This document shows, in pieces, positions 37,820 to 46,830 of a stretch of 64,000 nucleotides of DNA (the stretch's first letter is position 1; every line of letters starts with the position of its first letter). The translations under genes were made by a program, and so were the position numbers. Source of the DNA: Alteribacillus bidgolensis (GTDB taxonomy: Bacteria; Bacillota; Bacilli; Bacillales; Marinococcaceae); assembly GCF_002886255.1 (NCBI RefSeq), contig NZ_NJAU01000003.1, positions 248,001-312,000 on the forward strand, written 5' to 3'. Under the pieces are notes generated by a model. The model made no database searches and was not told the origin of the DNA. It saw only the letters and a list, made by a program, of their open reading frames with translations.

Positions 37820-38149
37820 GGAAAAAACCTCCCTTCTTTTTCTTTCCGTAACATGCCTAAAAGGTACTGATAATATACACTCACCATGATAACTCTTCGG
37901 ATATAACTAAAAATAATCCCTAATTCCTAGACTCATTGCATCATTTGATGGAGGGAGGTTTTTACATTTATGCCTTGCAGAAAGAAGCTTGTCCTTACGA
38001 AAATTTTTTAGGGGAATATTATTATGGAAAGATAGTGATTCGAGAGGAAAGACCCTTCGTCTAAATAGGGAAGATATGACGATCATAAGCATGTCCAAGG
38101 GGGTGATCTCTGTACTTTTTTATACAAACGATATGAGAGAGGCTTAATA
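37820..38149. other. no confident gene
   Basis: On the plus strand an open frame MEGGFYIYALQKEACPYENF...REERPFV (37950-38070) might be a gene remnant; it has a poor start. Nothing else seen. Confidence 0.25.
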
Positions 38150-38330
38150 TTACTTCTTTTTAATTTTCAATTTCTTTAAAAATGCCTTATACCTAATCTT
38201 AGCAATTTCTCTTTTTCTCAATGTAGCCGTCTACACAGATCCATCTTGATTCCAAACGATTTGAGTAACGTCTCCTGCCTTCGCACCTTTTAGTAATTGT
38301 TCTTTTAGCACTTCTTCTAGTACATTTTGT
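38150..38330 (-). pseudogene. C-terminal remnant of unknown protein
   Basis: Minus-strand frame NVLEEVLKEQLLKGAKAGDV, IVWNQDGSV, then an in-frame TAG, then TATLRKREIAKIRYKAF... to a TAA. Likely one protein interrupted by a nonsense mutation. Its 5' part is replaced by the group II intron fragment. Unrecognised. Confidence 0.35.
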
Positions 38331-38409
38331 TAGATGGAGCACCGGATGCTGGGAAACTAGCACATCCATGGCGTGGAGCAGGGGAAAAGCCGGAGATCAC
38401 TTCAACCCT
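38330..38409 (+). mobile_element. group II intron domain V-VI fragment
   Basis: Plus strand GTTAGATGGA, GCTGGGAAACTAGCAC and GGAGCAGGGGAAAAGCCGGA match the minus-strand 3' end of the intron at 20.6 kb. Only domains V and VI remain. Confidence 0.75.
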
Positions 38410-38464
38410 TCGGGGGAATGAGAAACAATAAATTCATTTAAGACTTTCCCAAGGGGTCTAAAAT

Positions 38465-38700
38465 ACAATGTCGTGTTTCTTGTCAGCGAGATCAATACCT
38501 ATAAAATCCATAAAAATACCTATCCAACAAGATATTTTTCAATTCACCGCAGCGATGGCCTCGTAGAATCGGTATTTTTGTGGTACAACACCCTAACAAT
38601 CGTCAACAGTAAAAGGGGTTGGTTCTCCAGGGATTAGTCTACTCGAAGTAATATCCTTCATACAGAAGGCTTGGCAGGGAGTGCATGAATCTGTGTCCGA
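38465..38700 (-). mobile_element. IS110-family left end and transposase start
   Basis: The minus strand starts MDFIGIDLADKKHDIVF at about 38515, the DEDD-type RuvC-like N-terminus of IS110 transposases, and stops at once. Upstream (38516-38700) lies the non-coding left end, where IS110 elements encode their bridge RNA. I could not fold it confidently. Confidence 0.5.
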
Positions 38701-38819
38701 TTGTTAGTTTTAAGCTATACATAAACAACTATTTTTTAAAACGGACGCACTTTTCAACGGAGGAATGCGACTTTCGAGTGTCTAAAGTAAACAACTTTAT
38801 TTAAGAAATTCTAAATATA
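38516..38819. other. non-coding region beside IS110 fragment
   Basis: Holds the presumed IS110 left end to about 38700. The rest is without recognisable features. Confidence 0.25.
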
Positions 38820-38865
38820 AAAAAGCCTAGTCTCTCGTATGTAAGCGAAAAATTAGGCTTTAGTT
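38820..38865 (-). terminator. terminator after the 151-residue gene
   Basis: AAAAGCCTA (about 38821-38829) pairs with TAGGCTTT (about 38854-38862), just beyond the stop at 38878. Confidence 0.65.
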
Positions 38866-38877
38866 AATTCCTACTTT

Positions 38878-39333
38878 TTAACAATCTTTTAGACATTGTT
38901 CAGGGTCTTCTTGTGACAAGATTTGTATAGCTTCATTAATATCTAATACATCAAGATATAATTTAGTATCCTCCCCAACGTATATTGCTTCCACATTTAA
39001 CTTGCACCATAGTGCGCCAAATATAGAATTAACTTGCCCTGGAACACCAGATGTAATTTCGAGTACTTGAATAACTTTTTTCTCCTGCAACTTAACACTA
39101 AGCTTTATAAGTACACCTCTTACCACACGAATATCATGATTACTTTCAGAATCAGTACTACCAACTACAAGTCTAACAAGATTGTGATTTTTAAAACTAA
39201 ACTTTGTTTGTAGATAACCGTTAATATTGACTCCTTCCTCAGCAATACCACTTAAAATACGACTTAGAGTACGATCATCTACTACAAAGAAAAATTGTGT
39301 TCTTATATTAAACGTAAAACTGTTATTACTCAT
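38878..39333 (-). CDS. unrecognised protein, possibly ACT-like
   Basis: 151 residues from ATG 39333. The pattern FFVVDDRTLSRILSGIAEEGVNINGY, VRLVVG, and later VLEITSGVPGQVNSIFGALWCKLNVEAIYVGED looks like two beta-alpha-beta units as in ACT domains. No named family. Complete, with its own terminator, so likely functional. Confidence 0.6.
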   Translation of the reverse strand: MSNNSFTFNIRTQFFFVVDDRTLSRILSGIAEEGVNINGYLQTKFSFKNHNLVRLVVGSTDSESNHDIRVVRGVLIKLSVKLQEKKVIQVLEITSGVPGQVNSIFGALWCKLNVEAIYVGEDTKLYLDVLDINEAIQILSQEDPEQCLKDC

Positions 39334-39750
39334 CTCAGTGATCATTCTCCTTTGTTTTAAGTCCTTGTACAAAATATATGCAAAAAAACTTCTATCTGCT
39401 TGTACGTACTAACTAGGAAAAAAATAATAGAATCATCACTTGGAGGTATGACGAAATATCAATATTAAAGATGAGTTTTATAGGGAATGTTCCTTCATAG
39501 GGAAAAAGAAAAAACGGCTATTATTTGATCTATCCAAACAGGCGCGACCAAAAGCTTTTCTTGGTTTTTTCCTGTTTATCTATGTTAGTAGCAGCTGATT
39601 CCGAAGCTGGAGCAGCTAGTTGTCACATGGTTTCTAATTGTTTATCACGCTCTTATAATGGATATATTTTAATAGAAGAAAGCGAATAAAGGTACCTAAG
39701 ATTAATCCTGGGACAACAAACAACATCGGCAGCCAAACAGGTCCGAATAA
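39334..39750. other. degraded region with membrane-protein tail
   Basis: On the minus strand (39634 to about 39765) the frame GVLFGPVWLPMLFVVPGLILG, FIRFLLLKYIHY ends in TAG; it is the last two helices of an unknown membrane protein. The rest is unassigned. Confidence 0.3.
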
Positions 39751-39987
39751 CACTCCATTGGAGCTATTCAATCATTTATTATTAAAAAGGGTAAGAAAGA
39801 AGCAGAAAGATTATTTACAAAAACTGTAGCTAGTCGTTTGAAGGCTTGGGGAGCACCAAAATTAGCTTTAGCTGTAGGTGCTTGTGTTACTGTTGCCCTA
39901 AATTATTTAGATGTTGGAACTCAAATTGCTAAAGAACTTGATAAAAGAGATAAGAGACCTAATAATGGCTGGATAGATCTTTATTAA
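39751..39987 (+). pseudogene. C-terminal remnant, amphipathic toxin-like
   Basis: Open frame with no start: KKGKKEAERLFTKTVASRLKAWGAPKLALAVG, VALNYLDVGTQIAKELDKRD, ending GWIDLY. A basic amphipathic stretch then a Gly/Ala-rich hydrophobic helix. It may be the C-terminal part of a bacteriocin-like or LXG-type toxin. The partner gene follows 22 nt later. Confidence 0.4.
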
Positions 39988-40009
39988 ATTTAAGGATGAT
40001 AGATGAGTA

Positions 40010-40180
40010 ATGAAAAATCTAAGCAAATATGTTGTCCTATTCCTTTGGGTAGTATTATTTTTATACTTTTATGATATGTTTATGCCAAAAGGTGTTCTTT
40101 ATTTTGTTATAGGGATACCAGTCCTATTTTTTAGCGCAGTCCTTATTTTAAAAGTTTTTAATAAATCCCAAAAGAGGTGA
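40010..40180 (+). CDS. small two-helix membrane protein, possible immunity protein
   Basis: 56 residues: MKNLSKYVVLFLWVVLFLYF, then MPKGVLYFVIGIPVLFF, ending KSQKR. Two helices and basic tail. Placed directly behind the toxin-like remnant, as immunity proteins are. An AAGGATG site lies upstream. No homologue recognised. Confidence 0.5.
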   Translation: MKNLSKYVVLFLWVVLFLYFYDMFMPKGVLYFVIGIPVLFFSAVLILKVFNKSQKR

Positions 40181-40209
40181 GAAAAATTAATATAAAGAAT
40201 CGAGAAATA

Positions 40210-40248
40210 GACCCCCTTGAGCTTTGAACGGCAATTAGGGGGTCTTTT
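40210..40248 (+). terminator. terminator of the 56-residue gene
   Basis: GACCCCCT (40210-40217) pairs with AGGGGGTC (40237-40244), followed by TTTT. Confidence 0.8.
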
Positions 40249-40489
40249 CGATTTTAAGTTTTACGGATTTAGCACTTTATATGAGTTTTTCCCATCACCA
40301 TAGTCATCTTGAATCTAAGCCATAAAGGGTCTCGCCAACATTTTAAGAAAACATAAATATAATAAAGCCTATTTTCTCAACATTGAGGAATTAGGCTTCT
40401 ATTACTTCTGAGATAAATCTTCTTATATAAAACAATTTTTCATTTCATATTGAATGAATTTCATAATTCTTAACCTTTGCGGCTCAAGG

Positions 40490-40770
40490 GTTTTAAAACG
40501 CAAAAAATTTACTATTATAAAAAACGTGAAGAGGGAAAGCCACATAAAGTAGCTATCATTGCTTGTTCCAACAAGCTCATTCATTGGATTTATGCACTAT
40601 TAAAACGTAAAGAGGCTTTCAAAGTCTAGGAATCTCCTATCCAAAACCAATTAAGGAGCTTCAAATTAGTGTATTTGAAGCTTATTTGGCATGTGCATTT
40701 TATTATAACATGGCTTTTTTAACTTTTTTAGCCCTACCTATTGACCTCCTATTTTCTGGTATTGCGGAAA
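40490..40770 (+). mobile_element. IS110-family transposase C-terminus and right end
   Basis: Reads EEGKPHKVAIIACSNKLIHWIYALLKRKEAFKV to a stop at about 40629, the last part of an IS110 transposase, followed by the same right-end sequence as at 11656 and 48260. Confidence 0.75.
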
Positions 40771-40845
40771 ATCAAAATCTATTAAAATATATCAAATCTA
40801 GAGCCTGTACCCCATTAAGAGGTGGAGCACAGGCACAATTGACAC

Positions 40846-41283
40846 TTAGTATCTGTTGCGAAGGGGAATAATTTGCCCTCTAATTTCACCACCAGGATTT
40901 TGTTCGGTATGAGCATTTACATACGTCAATTCTTTTCGCATCAGTATTAGTAAGTCATTGACATTTTTTACACCTGCGTCATTAGGAACGATATCCTTAT
41001 CTGTAATAACTCCCGTAACTACTCCTCGGCGAGTGGTTATCCCATTTTGATCTTCTAAAGTCGCTAGGTCAGCCCCAAAAAGGAAGACGAGAACGGGTCC
41101 ATTTTCATCGCGGGCTCCAAAGTGAATATGCGCTTGAATGAAATTTCTAATATTGTTGACTTCTAGCTCAAATTTAATTTTTGTACCATCCTCATTAGCG
41201 AGAAATTTAGCTACTCCAAAAGCATCTGTCTTTACTGGAGGTACTTCGTTTTGCCCTCTTAACTCAGCGATAAATTTCTCCAT
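40846..41283 (-). CDS. CHRD-domain protein
   Basis: 145 residues from ATG 41283, 8 nt after AAGGAGG; a GTG at 41292 overlaps that site and is rejected. The CHRD motifs are FIAELRGQNEVPPVKTDAFGVAKF, AHIHFGARDENGPVLVFLFG and HTEQNPGGEIRGQI. It lacks a signal peptide. CHRD domains occur in chordin and in many bacterial proteins of unknown role. Confidence 0.9.
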   Translation of the reverse strand: MEKFIAELRGQNEVPPVKTDAFGVAKFLANEDGTKIKFELEVNNIRNFIQAHIHFGARDENGPVLVFLFGADLATLEDQNGITTRRGVVTGVITDKDIVPNDAGVKNVNDLLILMRKELTYVNAHTEQNPGGEIRGQIIPLRNRY

Positions 41284-41915
41284 AAATTTCACCTCCTTAA
41301 TATACAGTATGTAAATCGAAATAACTTTGAATAGGTAAGAGGATTAAGGGCTAAAAAGAAGGGAAATAATAGAGGTTATAAAATTCAAGTAACAGAGGTT
41401 TTATTTTTATCTTAAGGACAGAAGCCGAAGCTGATCCTGAATTGACTTACGTTATAATACTCAAGTTCAAACTGTTAATCAGGAAGACGACTCTCTTGGG
41501 TTGTACAGGATAATGGTGAGACATTCCGCACTATTATTTCTAAGAGTAGATAGGTTTTATTTTCTAACTCTCATAGAACCCCCCTTTATTTTCTCTAGGG
41601 ATTATACTAAAAGAAGTTGGTAGGGTTACGTACCTACTGTAAAAAATTTTCTTCCACAAAATGACCCGTTTCTTGAATAATTGAAGTCTGTAGATAACAT
41701 CTCTCATAAGTTCTACTAAAGTTGATAGAATAGGAGAGATTCAGTGATTTGACTTGGTTTAGAGAAACGCTAAAATTGAAAATGAGAAAGGAATAGCCTA
41801 TGCTACTCCTTTCTCATTTCGCTGCTGTACCCCATTTAATCTATTGTCCGATAATAGGTCCTCCCTTATAGTCGCATTATCAGAATAATTTAACATAAGG
41901 GAGGGCCTTACACGC
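41284..41915. other. non-coding region with a long inverted repeat
   Basis: Stops in all frames. At 41863-41906 an inverted repeat (GTCCTCCCTTAT and ATAAGGGAGGGC) lies directly before the Tn3 transposase start and may belong to that element. Confidence 0.3.
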
Positions 41916-41990
41916 ATGAAACAAGTTTGGACTGATGAAGAACTCATTTGAACATTTTACTTTCTTACCTGATGAATGCCATACAGGACA
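41916..41990 (+). pseudogene. Tn3-family transposase start, second copy
   Basis: MKQVWTDEELI then, after a frameshift, EHFTFLPDE; compare MKRNWNEDELLEYF at 11221. Only the first 25 residues remain. The following 240 nt are unassigned. Confidence 0.55.
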
Positions 41991-42230
41991 AAAAGCAAAA
42001 GCTCACGTTGATATGGTAACTCTGGTTTACAACAGCATGAAATTAGCAAGTTTTCGTTTGAAAATAAAACAAAAACAAACAGCTGCTTAAAAATCACAAA
42101 AACAGAAATTCTGGAACTTTTGACATTTTTAAAAGAGTGACTTATGAAATTGATTCGAAAGGAAAAACGCATTCATTCCAGTTTTTATACAAAAGAAACC
42201 TGCAGCTTAATAGTTACTTATGTGCTTCAC

Positions 42231-43097
42231 CTATTTATAATAGTTAGCAAACTGAACAACTAGTTTCTCCTGCTGCTCAATAATTTCATTTAGATAACGA
42301 ATTTCATTTTTCATAAATTCTAAATCTGGATGTCCAAACCATTCTAATGTAGCGGCTGCGTCGTATGATTGCGATTGTAGATATTTGACTAAAGGCTCAG
42401 TGTCGACAATTCCTTCACTAATTGAACAAAGATCACGATAATTTCCTATTGGATGATAAATGTTTGAAAAGACAAAATCGTTGGTTTGTTGTTTTGCATT
42501 TTTTAAATGAACATGTTTAACGTGAGGGTACCACTGCTTGAGGCAATCTAATGGGTCTTTTCCAAATTCCCAAACATGGAAAGTATCAAAATTAATACCG
42601 ATATGATTCCATTGATTTTTTTCGATTTCATCAACGAAGTAACAAACACTGTAGTAATCATCTAGAAGGGTATTAGGATGGGTCTCAAAAACAACTTGGA
42701 CATTATATTCCTTAGCCAGAGTGTCAATCTGGTTCACTCTATCAAGCCATTGTTTCCATTGCATCCAATTCATGTCGTGGCTTGATAAAGAACCGCTAAA
42801 CAAACGCAAAAGGGGAATATGAAGGGACTGACACTGTTCTAACTTCTTCTTTATGTCATTTAACCAGTTATAAGAATAACTATTCGAGAAGTTTGTTAAA
42901 TCCATATAGCCACTTAAAACCAAAATATGAATATCTTTTTGGTGATGTTGGGGGATATCAAAGTCTTGTTCGCTTCTTAACAAATGCGGTTCCCATAATT
43001 CAACTCCTTGAAAACCACTCGCTTTTGCAAGCTCTAATAACTCTTCAAAAGAATACAGACTATACCGAAACGAAACAGTTGCCATTGACCATTTCAT
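42231..43097 (-). CDS. sugar phosphate isomerase/epimerase (TIM barrel, AP endonuclease 2 fold)
   Basis: 288 residues from ATG 43097, 7 nt after GGGAGG. Barrel metal ligands: E in VVFETHPNTLLDD, D/H in GINFDTFHVWEFG and HVKHVHLKNAK, E in AATLEWFGHPD. Family members act on keto-sugars or inositol derivatives; the specific substrate is unknown. The gene behind it is frameshifted. Confidence 0.88.
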   Translation of the reverse strand: MKWSMATVSFRYSLYSFEELLELAKASGFQGVELWEPHLLRSEQDFDIPQHHQKDIHILVLSGYMDLTNFSNSYSYNWLNDIKKKLEQCQSLHIPLLRLFSGSLSSHDMNWMQWKQWLDRVNQIDTLAKEYNVQVVFETHPNTLLDDYYSVCYFVDEIEKNQWNHIGINFDTFHVWEFGKDPLDCLKQWYPHVKHVHLKNAKQQTNDFVFSNIYHPIGNYRDLCSISEGIVDTEPLVKYLQSQSYDAAATLEWFGHPDLEFMKNEIRYLNEIIEQQEKLVVQFANYYK

Positions 43098-43116
43098 AAT
43101 CATTCCTCCCTTTCAT

Positions 43117-43510
43117 TCATTGATATAACTGATAATAAACTTTACCCTGAAATAAAGGGTATGCCGGTTCTTTCCAACGTCTTGTTAAGTTATTATTGAT
43201 ATTAAATTGATCTAACGTTCTTTCAACAGAAACCGTATAGTTTCTTTCAAGAATGACCGTCGTCTTCGCCCATTTTAATGCTTCTAGAATCCTTATTCCT
43301 AAAACACCAAAGGAGCGCTGCAATTTGTCTTCCAATATCGTGACTAGGGACGGACATTAACAATAACAAGTCTGGTCTATGAACCTTCAAACGATAAATT
43401 CCTACATTCTGTTTATTAAAATCATTTGGCTCACATGGATCATGAGAAACAATACTTGCTTTTACTAGATAAAATCCACCGTCATATTCATTAATTCGAT
43501 ATAAAAGCAA
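43117..43510 (-). pseudogene. frameshifted unknown protein
   Basis: Two overlapping frames join at about 43330: LLYRINEYDGGFYLVKASIV...LLLLMSVPSHDI and EDKLQRSFGVLGIRILEALKWAKTTVILERNYTVSV...KVYYQLYQ. Together about 130 residues of one protein, transcribed toward the sugar isomerase. Family not recognised. A single indel inactivates it. Confidence 0.5.
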
Positions 43511-43662
43511 CTCATAAAGGGTAATGTTTTTTCACGAACTTCATGAACAAAAGCTTCGTCACTTCCAATGAATGAATTTCACTGCTGTTTTCCCCCACCG
43601 CTCAGCTACATCATAAAACAATTCCTTAATATTTGTTCTTTTGGCGTAACCCATCTTCTCCA

Positions 43663-44055
43663 TCAAGCACGAGCTACCCATATCCACTTCCGAACCTGCT
43701 TATAGCTACCTTTGATAGTTGATCCATAAAATTGATCAATCGCTTTTAAAATATCAGCTGTCGGCTCGCCTCTACCTCTTTGACTCTTTAACTCCCAAAA
43801 AAGGCTATGGCAATAATGCCCACCGCCGTTATTTTGGAAGCTTGTCCTCTCTTCAGTTGGCAAACTATCAAGATTACTTAGCAATTCTTCCAACGGCTTT
43901 AATTTTAAATCATCATACTTTTCCAATGTTACATTCAGGTTGTTCACATAAGTTGCATGATGTTTACTATGGTTAATTTCCAATGTTTGGGCATCGATAA
44001 ATGGTTCTAACTCATCATAATCATATGGAAGCTTAGTCAATGCAAACAAAGACAA
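43663..44055 (-). pseudogene. sodA: Fe/Mn superoxide dismutase, truncated
   Basis: N-terminal half intact: LPYDYDELEPFIDAQTLEINHSKHHATYV and NNGGGHYCHSLFWELK give two metal His ligands. After SYKQV the frame shifts; another frame shows RFGSGYG and LVLDGEDG, so an indel lies near 43700. The later DxWEHAYY ligands are absent. It cannot bind metal properly. Confidence 0.85.
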
Positions 44056-44421
44056 TTTTTCTCCTACTCATTAAATTTACATTAGAGAAATAATGTTTAC
44101 CTTGTGCAAATTTAATATAAATAAGAAAAAGTATCAACCATTATGCTGTAAAATAGGTATAAACTATGGGGATAAATCATTGTTGTTCAGCAGAGTAATG
44201 GAATAAGATTTAGAATATTTTTCATAAATAAACTAGAAAAGATACTTTGTTAAGATGAAAGTCGTAATTAAAAAGTAATTTGGAGAAAATATAGACATCT
44301 TCACCGTTAGTAAATAAAAGTGAGGAAGGGATGAATTAATTTTAAATTATGCAGTCCTAATAAGAGCTGTTAATTTAACAAACTAACCCTTTTGTTAAAC
44401 TCTCATCCTGAAAAAACATTC
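44056..44421. other. no feature seen
   Basis: AT-rich, stops in all frames. Probably contains the former sodA promoter. Confidence 0.3.
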
Positions 44422-44660
44422 TCATGAATGTAATAGCTTTTGTTTTTGAATTTGAAGCTCTTCTTCCGTAAGAATCCCTAGGTCTTTTAACTTTGCTAGT
44501 TTTTCCAGTTTCACCACAGGGTCAAGCTCATTTGTTGTAGGTTGAGTATTAAGCAACACCAATACTTGATACTTACCTGTACGTTTCATTACACGATATC
44601 CTTGACTGGCTTTTGTCGCTATTCCCTCATCATTTGGCATACAGTACCCATCGACCTCCT
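44422..44660 (-). pseudogene. C-terminal fragment of a peptidase G2 protein
   Basis: YCMPNDEGIATKASQGYRVMKRTG...KLAKLKDLGILTEEELQIQKQKLL is a close relative of the last 75 residues of the protein at 17332-19404, including the SHOCT-like tail. An in-frame TAG precedes it. A GCGCCC repeat half follows at 44690. Confidence 0.75.
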
Positions 44661-44810
44661 AGAAGTATCGTTGAAGGGTTTACTAAACAATCGCGCCCTT
44701 TTCTTGAATAAAGATTTAATAATGTTTTCCTTTAAAGTTTTAATTTTGACATGTAAAAAAAGCCACATCCTCATACAATGAATGTGGCCACATAGGAGAT
44801 TATTTAGGTT

Positions 44811-45365
44811 TCATCGCAGAACACTCAATGCACTGCTCCAGGCAATGACCTGATCAAGCATGGCATGAACTGATTTTTCCTGATATGAAGCTGGTTTAAA
44901 CGCGTTAAAATTCTCAAAATCGGTAAAGAGCGAAAGTCGAACCTGAGCACGAACGTCGGCGACCTGCAATTCAGCCATAATCATACGTAGATTTTCAACC
45001 GCAGTTGTAGCCCCTGCGGATCCATACCCAACAAAGCCAGCTGCTTTATTGTTCCATTCCTTATACAAATAATCCAGGGCGTTCTTCAGAGCGGGAGACG
45101 TTGCATGGTTATATTCGGGTTTGACGAAGATAAAACCATCAAAAGTATCTATTTTTTTGGACCAATCCTTAGTATGTTGCTTTGTATACTGGCCTGAAGC
45201 TGCCCCCATTGGTTCGTCAAGTAATGGTAAATCATAGTCTGCTATGTCCACAATTTCGAAATCGGCGTCACTGCGTTGATTTGCTATCTCGTATACCCAC
45301 TCCCCGATAACCTTACCTTTGCGACCCGGGCGTGTGCTTCCAATAATTATTGCTATCTTGTTCAT
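44811..45365 (-). CDS. NADPH-dependent FMN reductase
   Basis: 184 residues. Flavodoxin-like: IIGSTRPGRKGKVIGEWV phosphate loop, PEYNHATSPALKNALDYL flavin loop, GYGSAGATTAVENLR. Reduces FMN, quinones, azo or nitro compounds. First gene downstream of the NAT gene in the TetR-linked set. Confidence 0.93.
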   Translation of the reverse strand: MNKIAIIIGSTRPGRKGKVIGEWVYEIANQRSDADFEIVDIADYDLPLLDEPMGAASGQYTKQHTKDWSKKIDTFDGFIFVKPEYNHATSPALKNALDYLYKEWNNKAAGFVGYGSAGATTAVENLRMIMAELQVADVRAQVRLSLFTDFENFNAFKPASYQEKSVHAMLDQVIAWSSALSVLR

Positions 45366-45419
45366 TTTTCATTCCTCCCATTTAAAATTAATGTCTCAAA
45401 AAAGCTTTTGCTAATATCA

Positions 45420-46196
45420 TTACTCAACGATTGCATCATTTAATTGAAAACTATCATTCAGTCCAAAGTAATGTTTTATCTTATCCCTTATCTCATTAAC
45501 CTTCAATTTCTTTTTTGTTTTTTCGTTCTCCTTAACAATCGTCAGGGAATTTCCGGCCAGTGTTACTCGACCTTTTTCATTAACTTTTGATAGAAGCAAT
45601 CGCTTGTTGAAAGGTGACTCAGGAGACGTTTGCATCCATTGGCAAATTGGCTCGAAATCTTGTAACTCCTTTTTCACAGTTGTAAAGCAGTACAAAATGT
45701 TCCAATCCTTATTTGCTTTTTTCTGAAGATAGAACACATCCTCTTCACGAATCACACGATACCAACCATCGACATCCTTTATTTCTTCACCTGTTAATGG
45801 AACAGGTTTGGCTGGTGATTTACCACCCAAGCCAACATCAACCAAATAATGTTTATTGTTTAACAAAACGAGATTAAACACATGGGTGTTTTCAATGGGG
45901 AACCATCCAGTCCCAATATGCGTGGTTGCCGCATGCAGATGTGCTTGAAAGCCCAGATTTGTGATCAAATGATGAAAGAGACCATTTAATTCATGACAAA
46001 TACCACCTCGTTCTTGAACGACAATTTTATGATAGAGATCCGCAATCTGCAATGACAACGGATAATGACTGATTACATCCAGATTTTCAAAGGGCACTTT
46101 TCGGACGTGTTGTTGTTGGAGATGGGAAAGGTAGGATAATTCAGTCTTTGAAGGGTTGCTGGCACCAATACGCTTTAAATATTGATTTAAGTTCAT
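45420..46196 (-). CDS. arylamine N-acetyltransferase
   Basis: 258 residues from ATG 46196, 10 nt after GGGAGG. Catalytic triad: Cys in RGGICHELNGLF, His in NTHVFNLV, Asp in LVDVGLGG. Acetylates aromatic amines and hydrazines. The neighbouring reductase could produce the amines it uses (inference). Confidence 0.95.
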   Translation of the reverse strand: MNLNQYLKRIGASNPSKTELSYLSHLQQQHVRKVPFENLDVISHYPLSLQIADLYHKIVVQERGGICHELNGLFHHLITNLGFQAHLHAATTHIGTGWFPIENTHVFNLVLLNNKHYLVDVGLGGKSPAKPVPLTGEEIKDVDGWYRVIREEDVFYLQKKANKDWNILYCFTTVKKELQDFEPICQWMQTSPESPFNKRLLLSKVNEKGRVTLAGNSLTIVKENEKTKKKLKVNEIRDKIKHYFGLNDSFQLNDAIVE

Positions 46197-46326
46197 ACCG
46201 TTCATTCCTCCCTCTTTTATTGACAATTTCATACCTTACGGCATTATCAATGAATGCATGAGGTTCTTACAGAACTGAGGACAAGCCCACTCATTTTTTA
46301 CCATGAGCGGCGTATTCATTTAAGTT

Positions 46327-46749
46327 TCAATCCTTTTTCCCTCTTGCAACGTAAGGGATTAAAAGGATCGATGTTACAGCAACAACATAATGCAGCGGGT
46401 TAGCAATGTTACTAAATCCCGGTACAGGGGGATTTACTGCAACGAAGACAGAATCTAATGTAGCAACAACTAGAGCTAAAACCGAATAATTCATAAATGG
46501 ATGTTTTGTGTGTCGTGTAAAACCGAAATAAACCATAGATCCAATTAAATTTGTTACCAGTGAAGATAGGGTAATCGACATCAGGTTTAGTTGAGGATAA
46601 GATTGACCCGTTAAACTTCCGAGCAACAGGTTGCCTATATTGGCTAATATTGCTGCGACAATTCCTGCCATAAATCCTCCAAATACACATTTTTTTAGGC
46701 TGGGTTTCGATAGGTTCAAAGCGTTCGAAATGTTTTTAATGGTTTCCAT
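46327..46749 (-). CDS. DUF6069-like four-helix membrane protein
   Basis: 140 residues with four hydrophobic segments (about 22-42, 60-80, 90-108, 115-135). Similar small proteins accompany TetR regulators. Function unknown. The operator palindrome at 46794-46811 lies right before its start region. Confidence 0.7.
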   Translation of the reverse strand: METIKNISNALNLSKPSLKKCVFGGFMAGIVAAILANIGNLLLGSLTGQSYPQLNLMSITLSSLVTNLIGSMVYFGFTRHTKHPFMNYSVLALVVATLDSVFVAVNPPVPGFSNIANPLHYVVAVTSILLIPYVARGKKD

Positions 46750-46793
46750 TTGTTATTCCTCCCAAAATAAAGATTCAACTGATTCAATTATAT

Positions 46794-46811
46794 TTAGTTA
46801 GTACTAACTAA
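46794..46811. promoter_or_regulatory. TetR operator, copy 1
   Basis: Perfect 18-bp palindrome TTAGTTAGTACTAACTAA, between the TetR gene stop and the DUF6069-like start. Confidence 0.7.
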
Positions 46812-46830
46812 CAACATGTTTTTTTAAAAA

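Noticed and set aside
37907..38098. Minus-strand frame of 63 codons
   Set aside because: No ribosome site or family features.
38150..38330. In-frame TAG as possible recoding (pyrrolysine-like)
   Set aside because: The gene is a remnant cut by an intron fragment and there is no sign of a recoding system; a nonsense mutation is simpler.
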